Shown here: positions 21,449 to 33,200 of the stretch, one piece after another | Layout of the letters: every line of letters starts with the position of its first letter | How positions within the stretch are numbered: the first letter of the stretch is position 1 | Assembly (NCBI GenBank): GCA_048213135.1 | Contig: PS015038.1 | Location: 201,735 to 249,515 of the forward strand | DNA length: 47,781 bases | Direction: 5' to 3' | Source of the DNA: Reclinomonas americana ATCC 50394 | Taxonomy: Eukaryota > Jakobida > Jakobea > Jakobida | Notes under the pieces: generated by a model | Seen by the model: the letters and a program-made list of their open reading frames with translations, nothing else | The model's database searches: none | What the model was told of the DNA's origin: nothing | Program-made: the position numbers and the translations under genes

Positions 21449-21801
21449 GTGTGTGTGTGTGCGCGCGCGCACGTGTGTGTGTGTGTGTGTGTGACTCTCC
21501 GTCTCGTTTCCCTGTTGTCTCCGTCTCTCTCCTCCTCCCTTCTCCTCTCTCTCTCTCCCTCTCCCTTCTCCTTGCTCTCTCTCCTCTCTCTCCCTCCCCT
21601 CTCTCTTCTGTCACGCAACGACGAGCGCAGCTGCAGGTCATTCGTTTGCACACTGATGGAGAACTGCAGCGGGAGCAGCGGCAGTGGATCGCCTGCTGCG
21701 GCCTCGGAGGGCGTTGGCAGCACACACGCGGTCAGCACCACCGCCACAGCAGTGGCGGCGAGGAGTGCGAGAAGAAGCGACCGTCGCCTGCTCATGTGCA
21801 C
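19057..21801 (-). CDS. Single-pass membrane protein with one EGF-like domain
   Basis: Ten exons (21801-21620, 21198-20993, 20322-20266, 20192-20132, 20066-19986, 19919-19726, 19661-19629, 19561-19446, 19376-19328, 19262-19057) join in phase for 394 residues. It has a signal peptide (LLLALLAATAVAVVLTA), an ectodomain with motifs FVGVYNYTA, GYPSSDEVW and IPCDIWVGKFE, and one EGF-like module (CYPNCANLCNGHGRCNLG, then TCECDSGYLGAACQE). A Gly/Leu/Ala membrane helix (LALALGLGLGLGLTAVIATA) is followed by RKRELNKYK and a hydrophilic tail with an amphipathic helix (VDEAERILADLAKALSS). If the last intron (19327-19263) is retained, the protein ends early at 19308. The ectodomain family is not recognised; a receptor or adhesion role is inferred. 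Confidence 0.75.
20594..20860. repeat. Diverged direct repeat inside an intron
   Basis: Bases 20594-20680 and 20773-20860 are ~87-bp copies differing at only a few positions (both contain GGGCTTGCTTGCATAACTTG). A shorter partial copy starts near 20871. They lie in the 670-bp second intron of the EGF-protein gene. Confidence 0.8.
21245..21493. repeat. Compound microsatellite with self-complementary TACG array
   Basis: Next to a 20-N gap (21258-21277), the sequence runs TACG/GTAC repeats, then about 70 bp of (TC)n, then GT/GC repeats. It sits in intron 1 of the EGF-protein gene. The frames translating it are artefacts. Confidence 0.9.
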
Positions 21802-21961
21802 GGGATACGATGCGATGATGATGGACGTGATGACTCATTTTTGTGTGTTCAATAAACGATGATGGAGCGCGGATGTGGACCCGGAACTGTGCGTTTACGC
21901 ACTGGACCACGCGCACTCGAGGGGAGGAAAAACAACAACGAACACGCGACACATTGTGTGC

Positions 21962-24900
21962 TTAGAACTTCTTGCTGTCGCACAGGTGGATCGACGAGCA
22001 GAGCTTGTCGGGATCGCCCTTGTTGATGAAGCTGTGAGGGCGACGAAAGAGTGTCAGATAACAAACCGCTGCACGACGGCGAGGACGACAATGAAGGCGC
22101 AACTACTGGATAATGTAGGCCGAGTACTCGCTCACAATGGCCTCGCAGGGAGCCGACACTGATGACGGGAACAGCTCGCAGGCCTTGTCGAGCCAGGCTG
22201 TGACACGGATAGGTGAGCATACATAGCTGGAAAGCGTGTTTCGGGGCGACAAGCGCAACTCTGGATCTCGGTCTCGGTAGCATTGGCGCTCAGCGCGTGC
22301 TCAGCCAGGCTGACGAGGTACTCGCAAGCTGCGTCGAGGGAGACGATTGAGCAAGAGAAAAAAGAAAGCCAGACTCACACACACGCAGTGACCAACCAGC
22401 GCACTCAAGGCCGCCAGCAACCTGGACCTTCGGCAGAGTCACGGGCTCCTCCACAATGCGCGAGCGGATGGACTGGTGCGAGCGGGCAACCTTGACAAAG
22501 GTGGGGGCGGCGGCCGACTGATCGTGCAGAGACACACCATGAGAAGGGGAGAAGAGGAGAACATGGAAGCTAAAAAATATAGTACCTTGCACAGCTTGAT
22601 GTGCTGGCAGAACTGAGCCGGGGTGCCGATCTTCTTCACCAGGTACTGCGCGTGCTTATATGAGTACATCTCGTCATTGTGAAACGACAAATAGATTGTG
22701 GCACATACCTGGATGAGGTAGTCGCCGTACGAGTCAATGATCTGGTCGCACACCGACGTCAGCGAGGCCGGGAGGAACTTGCAGACGTTGGCCACCAGCG
22801 TCTCACTGCAGAGCGCGTGAGTTGCTCCATTCACAGCCAAGTAGACAGCGCACCACGATCCACGCAACATCTCCTTGTCCGTTGGCTCCTGCGACAGCTC
22901 GCTCTCGATGATTGCCATGGCGTACTCGCAGCTGTGCAAAACAAAGAGATTGTCAGCATTCTCTTCACCCACTGCTGAGCAATCAGTGACAAATGACGCA
23001 ACGCAGGGCACTCCCACGAGACCTCCAGCGACTCGGTGCTGGTGGCGGGGGCCTTCTTCTGCACACACACACAGAGACAAGATAGTGGTGAGACGAGAAC
23101 AAAAAGACACGACTGCTTCTTCCCATCTGTGCTCACCGAGCACACGCCAATGTGAGTGCAGAACTGCACCGGCGTGCCCATCTTGTTCACGAGGAACTGC
23201 CACGATGCACACACCAGTCAGCATTCACGACGCAATCGGCAGGCAAAACAAACGACAACGATGCACACCTCGATCAGCTGATCGCCGTACTGGTTGAACA
23301 TGGAGACGCACAGCTGCTGGATCTCTCCGGGCAGGAACTTGCACAGGTTGTCGACGACCTTGATGCTGTGGTGAGACTCTTCTCGTCAGAGATCGCTTCT
23401 AGTAAAGCCCCTTCTCCAGCGGTGCACGACGCAACATGTCGGCCTCGGTGGCGTTGTCGCCCAGCTGGGACTCCAGAATGCCCATGGCGTACTCGCACCT
23501 GCATGCGGCACAGTGTGAGAGGGATGAAGAACACACAAAGAAACGTGATCGTGTCAAACAACGCAACAGAGCGCACTCAGTGCCGCTCGACGCGGACACG
23601 GGCTCCGGCAGCTGGCTCGGCTTCGGGCACAGCGCAATCTTGACGCACAGCTGAGGAAGAAGACAAAAGTGTCAGCCGGGCAATCAATCCAACAACCACG
23701 TCACGCGGCGTCAAGGTACCGTCTGCGGGTCCTCCTTGTTGATCAGGTAGTCTGCACAAATTACAAATATAAGCGGCGACACACAAAACGCAATAAGATA
23801 GGAGGGCCAGTCCACTCACCAATGATGACCGGGCCGTAGATCTCGATAATGGTCTGTGGCATCTCCCTCAAGTTAGTCGTCACCACCACCGATCCACGCA
23901 CAGTGAGACACACACGGCACGCAACGTCGCAGTCGGCCTTCAGCGAGCCCGGGAGCAGGCGGCACACGTTGGTGATAAAGTCGACAATCTCCTTCTCGGT
24001 GCGGTTGTTGGCGACAAAGCCCTCAGCCAGAGTCGCAATGTACTGGCACGCCTGAGAAGAAGAAGTAGAAATGGTTAGCACACAACATGCACAATCGTGC
24101 GGATAGAAGGAAATGACCCGACGTACCGTGCACTTCAGGTCCAACTGCACCGACTGGGGAGCAGTGTGGGTCTTGCTACCGCACAGCTTGATCTGCGCGC
24201 AGATCTGACACAGAAAAAACACACAACGTCAGCTCCTAATCATCACCACTAGCCGCGAATTCCTGGCGGGACTTACCGTGGCCGGAGGCTCACGGTCCAG
24301 CAGCAGCTGAATCAGCTGGGGGGTGTACGAATCGATGATGCTCTGCACCCCACCAGTGAGCCACTGCAAAATAAAAAAAACACACACGACCACACCGCTC
24401 TCACCTCGCACAGGCCCTTCATGGCCGACGGCACAATGTTGCACACGTTCTCGAGGAACTTGGCGATCTCGGCCTCGGTGGCATTGTTGCCGAGGGCGTT
24501 CTCCGCCAGACCCATCATCCACTCGCACGCAGAGCACTCAAAGCCACCAGTGCTGGGCTCCTCAGTCTCGGTCTTGCAGATGCCAATCTGCGAGCAAATC
24601 TGCGCCGTATTCACACGTGTCAACACACCATCATCGTCATTGTGGGCATCCAACAGTACATTAGTACGCACCGTGGCCGGGGGCTCGCGAGCCAGCAGCA
24701 GCTGGATCAGCTGGGGAGTGTAGCCGTCGATAATGCTCTGCCACGCAAAGTGAGCACAACAAATGCTTCACGCAAAGCATGCTTGACGAAGTACCTCGCA
24801 CAGGCCCTTCATGGCCGACGGCACAATGTTGCACACGTTCTCGAGGAACTTGGCGATCTCGGCCTCGGTGGCGTTGTTGCCGAGGGCGTTCTCCGCCAGA

Positions 24901-27694
24901 CCCATCATCCACTCGCAGACCTGCACACACACAAAAAACAGTCAACATGCCGTGCGCAACGGAGCCACGAATGACTGAATGAAGAAAAGGACGCACCGAG
25001 CACTCAAAGCCGCCGACGGTGACCTTCTCGGACTCCGCGCGCTTGCAAATGCCCAGCTGGCCGCACAGCTGCACATGCGCGAGTCAGTTTGTAAGAGCGT
25101 TAAGGGGACAGAAAGAAATCAAAGAGAAGGCACGCACCGTAGCCGGCGGCTCCTTGTTGATCAGGCGCTGGATCAGAGCGGGGCCGACCTGCGCAATGAC
25201 AGCGTCGCACACCTGCTCCAGGCTGGCCGGCAGGACCTTGCACACGTTCTCGACAAAGGTGACACTGTGTGTATGGGGTCAGTTATCACGACAATCGGAA
25301 GGTATTTCGTCTTTCGTTACGCAACATCTCCTGCTCGGTGCGCTCCGACTGAATGAACTGCTCAGCCAGGCTGCATGAAATGAAGTGAGCATGGAATCGC
25401 ACAGCCATTCGATGAATAACTCTCCCTCTCTCAATCACACACCTCACAATGTACTCGCAGGCAGCGCACTCAAAGCCGCCCAGGCGGGGGGTGGCGACCT
25501 CAGCGGCCTTGGGGCACAGCTTGATCTGGCCGCACAGCTGCAGCGAGGAGGAGAGAGAAAGAAGGGAAAAGAGTGAGCTCACGAAGCCGCCACACACACA
25601 CAGCGAGCAGTTCCACACACCGTGGCCGGATCCTCCTTGTTCAGCAAAAAGTCCACACTGCCACAATGGAAAAATAAACACCATGCTCACGCACACATAT
25701 ATATGCATGCCACCGCCACACGCAACATGACGGGCGCGTAGGCATCGATGAAGGCATCGCACTCGGTCTTCAGCTCTCCCGGCAGCAGGTCGCAGGCAGA
25801 CTCCACAAAGTGCGCAATCTCCTGCTCGGTGCGGTTCGAAGCCATGAACTGCTCAGCAATGGCCGCAATGTACTCGCACGCCTGTGTCGTGATTGTGAGG
25901 TGAGTGCGTGACAGAGAGCAGCACAGATACAACACCACAGAGTTGAACCAACGAACCGCGCACTTCATGTCGCCCAACGGCTTGATGGTGGCCTGCGGGT
26001 TCGGGCACAGGTGGATCTTGGCGCAGGCAACGTTGCCCGGCAGCTGCATAGATTGCAGTCAGAACACACACAGTGATGTCAAGAGAACATCACGCCACCA
26101 CGCACCTTCTGCTGGATGACCTGGATCAGCAGCGGCAGGTAGTGGTTGACGGTGCTCGAGCACACGCCGCTCAGCCACGACGGAGCCTTGTTGCAGACGT
26201 CGTCGAGGGCGTTCTCGATCTCGGCCTCGGTGGCGTTCTGGCCGACCACCTGCTCGACCTCGTCGACAATGTACTTGCAAATGGCGCACTCGGCCGTGTT
26301 CTCCACCGCCGGGATCACGTCGACAGTCGCACGCATGCGCAGCGTCGGCGCACCCGCCGCCGCCACCATGGTGGTCGCGGTCATCGTGGAGCTCGTGGTG
26401 CTGCTGGACTTGCACATACCAATCTCCTTGCAAATCTGCTGCGGCGACTGCTTCTGCAGCAGCAGCTGGATCTACAAAAGGCAAAGGTAGAGAGTGACGC
26501 GTGAGCAAGAAAGTAGACAAAGTCACCACAGGGAGTGTGAGAGATGTGTACCAGCTGCGGCGTGTAGTCGTCAATGAGCTCGGTGCAGACGCCCTTGAGT
26601 GCCGACGGCAAGACACTGCACACCTGTGTGTCGAAGGAAAAGATTCCGGGATCCCGTCAGTCAATAAACATGAAGTAGAAGGCGTCTCCCCGAGACACGC
26701 GCACGCACCTCGCCCAACACCTGCTCGATCTTGGCCTCGGTGTAGTTGCCGGCCAGCAGCTTCTCCACCTCAGTCATGACAAGCTCGCACAGAGAGCACT
26801 CGAGGCCACCCTGCACAATCGTCTCCTCGTGCTGCTGCACGCGAGTGTACACCGTCACCGGCTGCTCCGACACCGTGATCTCCACATGAGAGCCCTGCAC
26901 AGTCTCCGTCACAGTCACCAGCTCTGCACACACACACACCAAGAGAGGCCGTTAATGGCGCGCCATGTCGAGCACTGCTTTTTTCAGACGAGCACAAAAA
27001 GGACTCCACGCGCGCGCGCGCGTGTGTGCACAAGTGGACAGCGCACCACGCACGAGCCATGTGAGAGACGTCATCTCCGTGCGAAGAGAGATGCCGTGAC
27101 ACGAATATGCGGGGGTCGAAATGTCGTCGATCACACACTTGTGTCTCTCTCTGCGCTCTCTTCTCTCTTCTCTCTCACACACACACTCACCAGCAGGCGA
27201 GCTGTAGACGGCATCGGTGTTGACCGAGGAAGCAGCGCAACGGCGAATGGCGGTGCAGACGGTTTCGGGGGTTTCACGGGCGACGATGGCGTGCACCAGC
27301 GCGGGGGTCTCCGCATTGACGACTTGTGTGCAGAGCGCAGACAGAGTGCCCGGCAGTGCGGCGCATGCCTTGTGCAGCACAGCCTCCACCGCCTCCACGC
27401 CTGTCGTCGAGTCGACGAAATTCTCCGCTTCTGCCACCAGGAACTCACACTGTTGCGCGTGCACACACACAGAGTGAGCGACAGTGTGCGCGCGTGTGTG
27501 TGTGAGAGAGAGCAAGGTACAAGCGTCTGTGCGAGAAGTGGCACACACACGCGCCGCCATGTCTGATTCCTCTCTCTCTCGGCACTCACCAGCGCACACT
27601 CAGTGGCCTGTGTGGACGAGGGCGCTGCGCTTGCGACGCAGCTCAGTGCCAGCAGGCACGCAATGACGAGACAGCAAAGCACGCTCGCTCGCAT
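21962..27694 (-). CDS. Prosaposin-like precursor with 11 saposin-B domains
   Basis: Thirty-two exons between 27694 and 21962 keep phase throughout and give 1,095 residues. After a signal peptide (MRASVLCCLVIACLLALSCV) come 11 saposin-B domains, each with six Cys (C-x-x-C ... C ... C ... C-x(5)-C), for example CEFLV...TVCTAIRRC and CKYIV...CAKIHLC. Glycosylation-type N-x-T (NNATEAE, NYTEAK) recurs before helix 3. Saposins are lysosomal lipid-presenting or membrane-active proteins released by cleavage of the precursor; animal prosaposin has four, and protist amoebapore relatives use the same fold. Domains 6 and 7 are almost identical. The ATG is 47 bp after the giant receptor's stop. Linkers carry Thr/Val-rich segments, probable processing sites. 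Confidence 0.93.
24405..24920 (-). repeat. Near-identical tandem copies encoding saposin domains 6 and 7
   Basis: About 125 bp at 24405-24530 and 24795-24920 (offset 390) differ by essentially one base (GCATTG versus GCGTTG), while the flanking exons encoding the rest of each domain differ at many positions. Confidence 0.85.
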
Positions 27695-27741
27695 CGAACA
27701 ACGAATGATTGAATGATCTCATGATTAATTGATCGATTGGC
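27695..27741 (-). promoter_or_regulatory. 47-bp interval between receptor stop and saposin ATG
   Basis: This AT-rich gap (repeated TGATT/ATTGAT) is all that separates two same-strand genes. The saposin promoter must extend into the receptor's last exon, or the two are co-transcribed. Confidence 0.45.
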
Positions 27742-30272
27742 TCATGAAAACCGCGGCTTTCCCGGCGAGGGTTGTCGCGGTGGAGTGCGCGCCATCAGTC
27801 GCTGGAAAATGTCATCGGGGTTGCCACGACGAATGCGCTGTGCGATGATCGTGTCGGCGAGGGCTTCTGGATGGATCGACGGGAGCACCCAGCTGCGTGG
27901 TCGCTCCTGCTCGGTCCACGCTGCGCTGAAGGATTGAGGTGGTGGTGCTGCAGGCAGAGGCATGGACGGAGGCGGTCCGCGAGGCGAGTAGTTGCCGCCC
28001 ATGGAGCTGGCAAAGATGGCCGACGGGACGTGGTTGTCGTCGGCGTTGGCCATTGGCGGCGGCGGCGAGACGGGCACGAAGCGACGGAGAACGTCGCGTG
28101 GATGCATCATTGGGGCCTCGTCGTGCGCGCCACCGCGAGCGGAGCGCATGAACATGGAGGGTGCGACGGCGGACTGGAAGCCGGGACGCGATGAGTCGTG
28201 CAGGATCGGCGTGTCGGCCCACGACGGAGGCAGGAGCAGTGGGCGTCGTGGGTAGATGCGGTCGCGCGACAGAATGCTGCTGTCGCCGGCGGAGGGTGGT
28301 GGTGGTGGGGCGGCGGCCGTCGACGTGGGCAGGGCCATTGGTCGGCGTGAGTACGCGCGTTGAGCGTCTTCGGCGACGGAGGGGCGAGGAGAGTTCGGAT
28401 CGCGTGGCGGCATGCCTGTGGACGACAGCATCATGGGACGGCGAGAGTAATCGCGACCGTCGGTCAGCCGATCGGGAATGGAGTCAATGGCCGACTGCAG
28501 TGCCGCAATGGGGCTGGCGGGGAGCGGAGGCGGCGGCATCGGCAGGGATGGCGGCGGCGGCGGCAGCGAGTGGTGCGCCGGTGGCGACGGATGATGCAGC
28601 GTGGTCGAGGCGGAGCCGGCGGTGTTGGAGAAGGAGGCGCCCGAGTAGGCGTCGCGCTGGCGAGCCACCGCAGTGGCTGCCATCGACGCAAAGAATTGCG
28701 CCTTGCGCTGCGCTTCTAGTGCGCCGCTCTGCTGCTGCTGCTGCGAGTGGTGTGTGCCAAAGCGCGGCGGCGACGGCGGCGACGGCGGCGACTGCAGGCG
28801 TGCTGCGGTGGCGGCCGCATTCGCCGCAATCATGGCATCCTGATCGTCCTCCTCGGCCCCCTCAAAGCCCACCATGGCTTCGGCCACTGGCACCAGCGGC
28901 ACACGAGAACGCCGATCGCGACGGGGATCAAACGGCTGCTCGTCGCTGTTGCTGCCACATGGAGAGAGAGCTCGCGGCGACGTGGCAGCCGACATGAGCG
29001 GCGACTGCAGGGCGGAGCCAGGCGCAGACTGCTGGCGTGGCGGCGTGGCATTCTGGTCGGCGTTGAAGCGACCACTCGTCGGCGACACCAGCAGTGAGTT
29101 GGCATTCAGCGGCGCCAGCGCGAGTGCAGCCGACGTCTTGCCGGCGTGATCTGAGCGACGACGCGCCAACAGATTGTCCACAGGCGTGAGACCCGCACCG
29201 CCACTGACACTTGAGCCGGCGGAGACGAGAGCAACACCAGCCGCAGGCGCGACGGCCACGGAGCGCGGCGACTGCGAGTCGTAACTGCCGTGGTCGTCCG
29301 CGGCCGCCGTGTACACCGGCTCCGGCTGCGCCATCTCTGTGTGCTGCCCGTACTCGTCGTCGTCGTCATCGTCGTCGCCCTTGGGCGTCGACATGGTCCA
29401 CGGGAGCAGACCTGTGGTCGACGAGACGGCGGCAGCAGAGGCGGCGGCAGTGGCTCGCTGGCGCGGACTGCTGGCCGCCGCAGCGGCGGCCTCTTGGCGC
29501 GCCACCAGGTGCAGAATGTTGGCGGCCTGGGTGAGCGTGCGCGCCACGTGGTCGGGGCCGGCGGCACCGGCCGCAGACATGTCGCGTCGTGCCGGTGTGG
29601 CGGCGCCAGGCGTCGTCGGCATGGAGAAGGCTTCGGCGGCGAGTGGTGTCAATGAACCAGGCGTGTGCGCCGCAGAAACGGGTGCCGTGAAGCTGCCGGA
29701 GACAGCGGCAGCCATCCGCAGCATGCGCGGAGGCGGTTGCATGTCGGGCAGCGCCGGCAACGGCGGCGGCGGCGGTGGCGGCAGTGGAGTGTCCGTGGTG
29801 GAAAGCAATGCAGGCGGCTCCGGTAACACCTGCCCACCAGCTGTCATTGCACGCAGCGACGAAGCGCTGCTGGATGGCGAGCCAGAGGGCGAGTGCAACA
29901 GCGCCCGCCGATCATTGTCCAACGACGTGTTGTTGTTCGCACTGCCGGTCGACGACCTCGTGGACGAGGCGTTGGCAGAGGGCGGACGCGTGGCGAGCGG
30001 TGAGTTGGCCGTGGGAGACCAGGCGTCGACCGGCTTGAGCTCCGGCGGCGAGAACATGAAGGGTGGCGGCGACAGGGCCTTTGGTGAACTCAGCAACTCC
30101 ATTTCGCCCTCCATCAGTGGCTGCTCCTGCTTTGCTTGTTGCCGGCGACGGCGGCGGCGACGAATGACGAACACGACAATGAGGCTGGTGACCAGCAACG
30201 CCAGCAACACCAGGCCGCCAACAAGAAGGCCAATCGCCAGCGGGGACAGACCGCTGCTCAGCGCCGATGCCA
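27742..30272 (-). other. Membrane helix and cytoplasmic tail exon of the giant receptor
   Basis: This single exon encodes 843 codons: an extracellular stub, a hydrophobic helix (LAIGLLVGGLVLLALLVTSL continuing IVVFVI), a stop-transfer RRRRRRR, then a disordered Ser/Pro/Ala tail. The tail carries many Ser-Pro sites and three copies of a tyrosine motif (DYSRRPMML, AYSRRPMAL, IYPRRPLLL). No kinase or other folded domain is visible. Confidence 0.85.
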
Positions 30273-33200
30273 CTGCGCGAGTGTAATGGGATGTGAGCAA
30301 ATCAAACAAGCAGTACAGAGGAAGGGGGGGGGGGGGGGGGGGGGGGGGGCTGGGCGCGCGCANNNNNNNNNNNNNNNNNNNNGAAGAGGTGAATAAAAAA
30401 CTTCACACGCACACGAAAGAGAAGCGATCATGACTCAAACCTGCAGCGAGCCAACGTCCGACAGCGGGAAGGAGTCGTCAAACTTCCATCGCACATTATT
30501 CGTCGCCGTGTCTCGTGTGGCGTCGTCGGTTCGCACTCGCGACAATACTACAAACACACATCCTCGGTCAGTGCAACGGTTGCCAACGAGCAAAATGTCA
30601 AAACCACTCACGAGATAACGATGCGTCCTCGCTGCATCGGCTGGTGGCATTGAAGGCGAGCAAGGTGTAGCCGTCCTCCGGCGAACCCCACACCGGCGAG
30701 TGCACACTTGTGCCAATGGCGGCCACGGATGGCGTGGGAAGTCGCAGTGGAGCGCCACGCTTGTCGAATGCACGCATAAACACGTGCACGGCGGTCATTG
30801 GTCGCCGATTGCAGTCCCACGACACCGACATGGTCTCCAGCGTCGACAATCGGGGCGGAGGTGCCGCCGAGGTGACCGCCACGGCGGCCGCTGCGCATGG
30901 AAGAAAAGATACAGCAGGTCAGTCTCCATCATCTCGTCCTGTGTGTTTCCCTCCGAATTCCAACTCACAAGCCACGGTGAACACCGACGAAAAGCCGTAG
31001 ATGCTCGTGTCGTTGGCCCAATCGACGCGAATCGAATATCCGGCACTCGCCGACAAGTCGACTGGCACTGTCCAGCGGTACGAGTTGCGTCGGCCGCTCT
31101 CGACGTCAGTTCCGCACAACGAGCGCACAGTCGCCAACACCACGGGTGTCACTGGCGTGGCCACCGACGGCGGGTACAGCAAGACACGCGTGATGGAGGT
31201 GCTGTTGGAGTTGCAGCGCCACGTAATCTCGGCCAAGCCACCGACATAGACCACGGCGGTAGTCTGGACTGTACCGACGGCGTTCGGGTCGTCCGTGGTG
31301 TGCGCCTCGGGCGTGTCCAGCGACCGCAGGCCAACATACGACATGAATGGAGCTGTGGGCGCGTCAGCGAGTTAGTGTTGTGTGTGCGTGTGTACGACAA
31401 AGAAAAGCCAACGGCAACGTTACCGTGCACGGTAAAATTCTGACTGCGCGCATACAGCGTGGGCCTGTCGTCGTCGATGATGCTCATCACGTAGTCGTCG
31501 CCGGGGACGAGGCGCACGGGCACAATAAACGAGAGCGCACTCGGTTCCAGCGACGCACAATTGATGGCTTCGGTGCGCGAGCGCACGACCACCTCGGTGG
31601 ACGACGGGGCGAGCACGATGCCACCGCGAGTGCGTGACAAGACGGCGCGCACCGCCGTGGTGGTCGGGTGGCGACAGCCGAATGTCACCGTGCCTGGCGA
31701 ACCGCCCACCGCGCTCAACGAGGTGCCGCCCATGTTCAGGGCGACTGGGCCCACCGCCGACTCCACCACCGTAACGGTGGCCTTGGCGTCGTCGCTGCGC
31801 ACCGACGGCACCGCCGAGTCCGACACACGAACTCGCACCGACACCGAAATCAGCGTGCGGTCGACTGACGGCACATGCCACACCACCACCGCCACATTGC
31901 CGTTGCACGCAAAGGGCGCGTTCTTGGCAATGTCGATCACAGCGTCGCTGTTGGTGACGCTTGTCGCCGCGAGACCCGTGACATCCACAAACTGAATGTC
32001 GGGATTCGGGTTGCAGAAGAAGCGGAGAGAGACATCGGCGTCGGTGAAGTAGAGGCTGCCGTCAATGGGCTGCTTCTGACCGCTGAGGAATGTGTGCTGC
32101 AGGGTGACGGCCACGGCAACTGCCGGCGCTGAGTTCACAGCGCCATTGGTGGCGTCGGCGATCTCCACTGAGAACACGTTGGACAAGGCCTGCGCATACG
32201 AGGCCAGCGGATCCCACTGCAGCGCCATCTCGTTCACCGTGGTGTTGTCGCACGTAGTGGTTATGGTGGTCGGATTCGACACATTGAAGCACTGCTTGTT
32301 GGCGCCGGTACCAGTGCACGCAGTGACCGAGGCCGCCGTTGTCACCGGAACCGAGCAGGTGAAGCGCAACGGGTACGAGTAGCCGTAGTAGACACCGCCG
32401 GCAACGGTGAGTGGGCTCGCCACAATCGCAAACGTGGGCACTGCGAGTGGTGGGGTGAGTGCCCGAAAAAGGGAGAGAAAAGTACTTGGTCGTTGTGTAC
32501 GCACTGGTGACTTCAAACGCGGGACTCGAGAGTGCCGTGGCCGGCATGGCAGCACCAGCAGACACATCGGTGACCTCAATGACAGCAGCAGCTGCGACGG
32601 CCGTCGACGGGAGCGCCGGGAGCACGACGGTAGCCATCAGCGGAGTGCGTGAGGCGCTCAAACCACACGTGATATCACCGGGAGCCGTCGTCACCGTGCC
32701 GACGTACACGCCGGGACTGAGAACGACGCGGGCGCGCACTTGCACAATCAGCACGTCGTTACAGGCAAAGGAGACCGACAGCGAGTTGTTGACACCCGGC
32801 GACACTCGCGCCGCTGGTGTCACGCCGCGGAAAGTGGCAACCACCGACGTGATCTCACTCCCTGCACAACAGCAACAATGATAGATGGTTGAGTGGCGAT
32901 TGTGCATCAAGGACACCATACAACACGCACCGTGTACATCAATCGTGCTGGTGCTCACGAATTGCCCGATGCGACTCTCGTCGGCGTCCGACACGCGGAG
33001 CACCACCGGTCCTGCTCCAATGAGGGAGGCCGGTGGCGTCCAGGCCACAGCAGTGGTGCTGACAGAACCGCGTGTCATGTTGCAAGCCACGGCACGGCTG
33101 TTGTTGATGGTGTAGAGGCTGGTCGCGGAGTCGGCCGCAGTGACCACCGCCAGCATGACCTGCCAACAAGAACGGGTGAGGACAACACAGCAGCTGCTGC

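Noticed and set aside
21096-21494. Long open frames rich in YVRT and SLSL or RERE on both strands
   Set aside because: They are translations of TACG and TC/GA microsatellites inside an intron.
8200-25727. GTTGCG donors as U12-type introns
   Set aside because: They lack the RTATCCTT donor and TTCCTTAAC branch site; ordinary CTNAY-like branch sequences precede their 3' ends.
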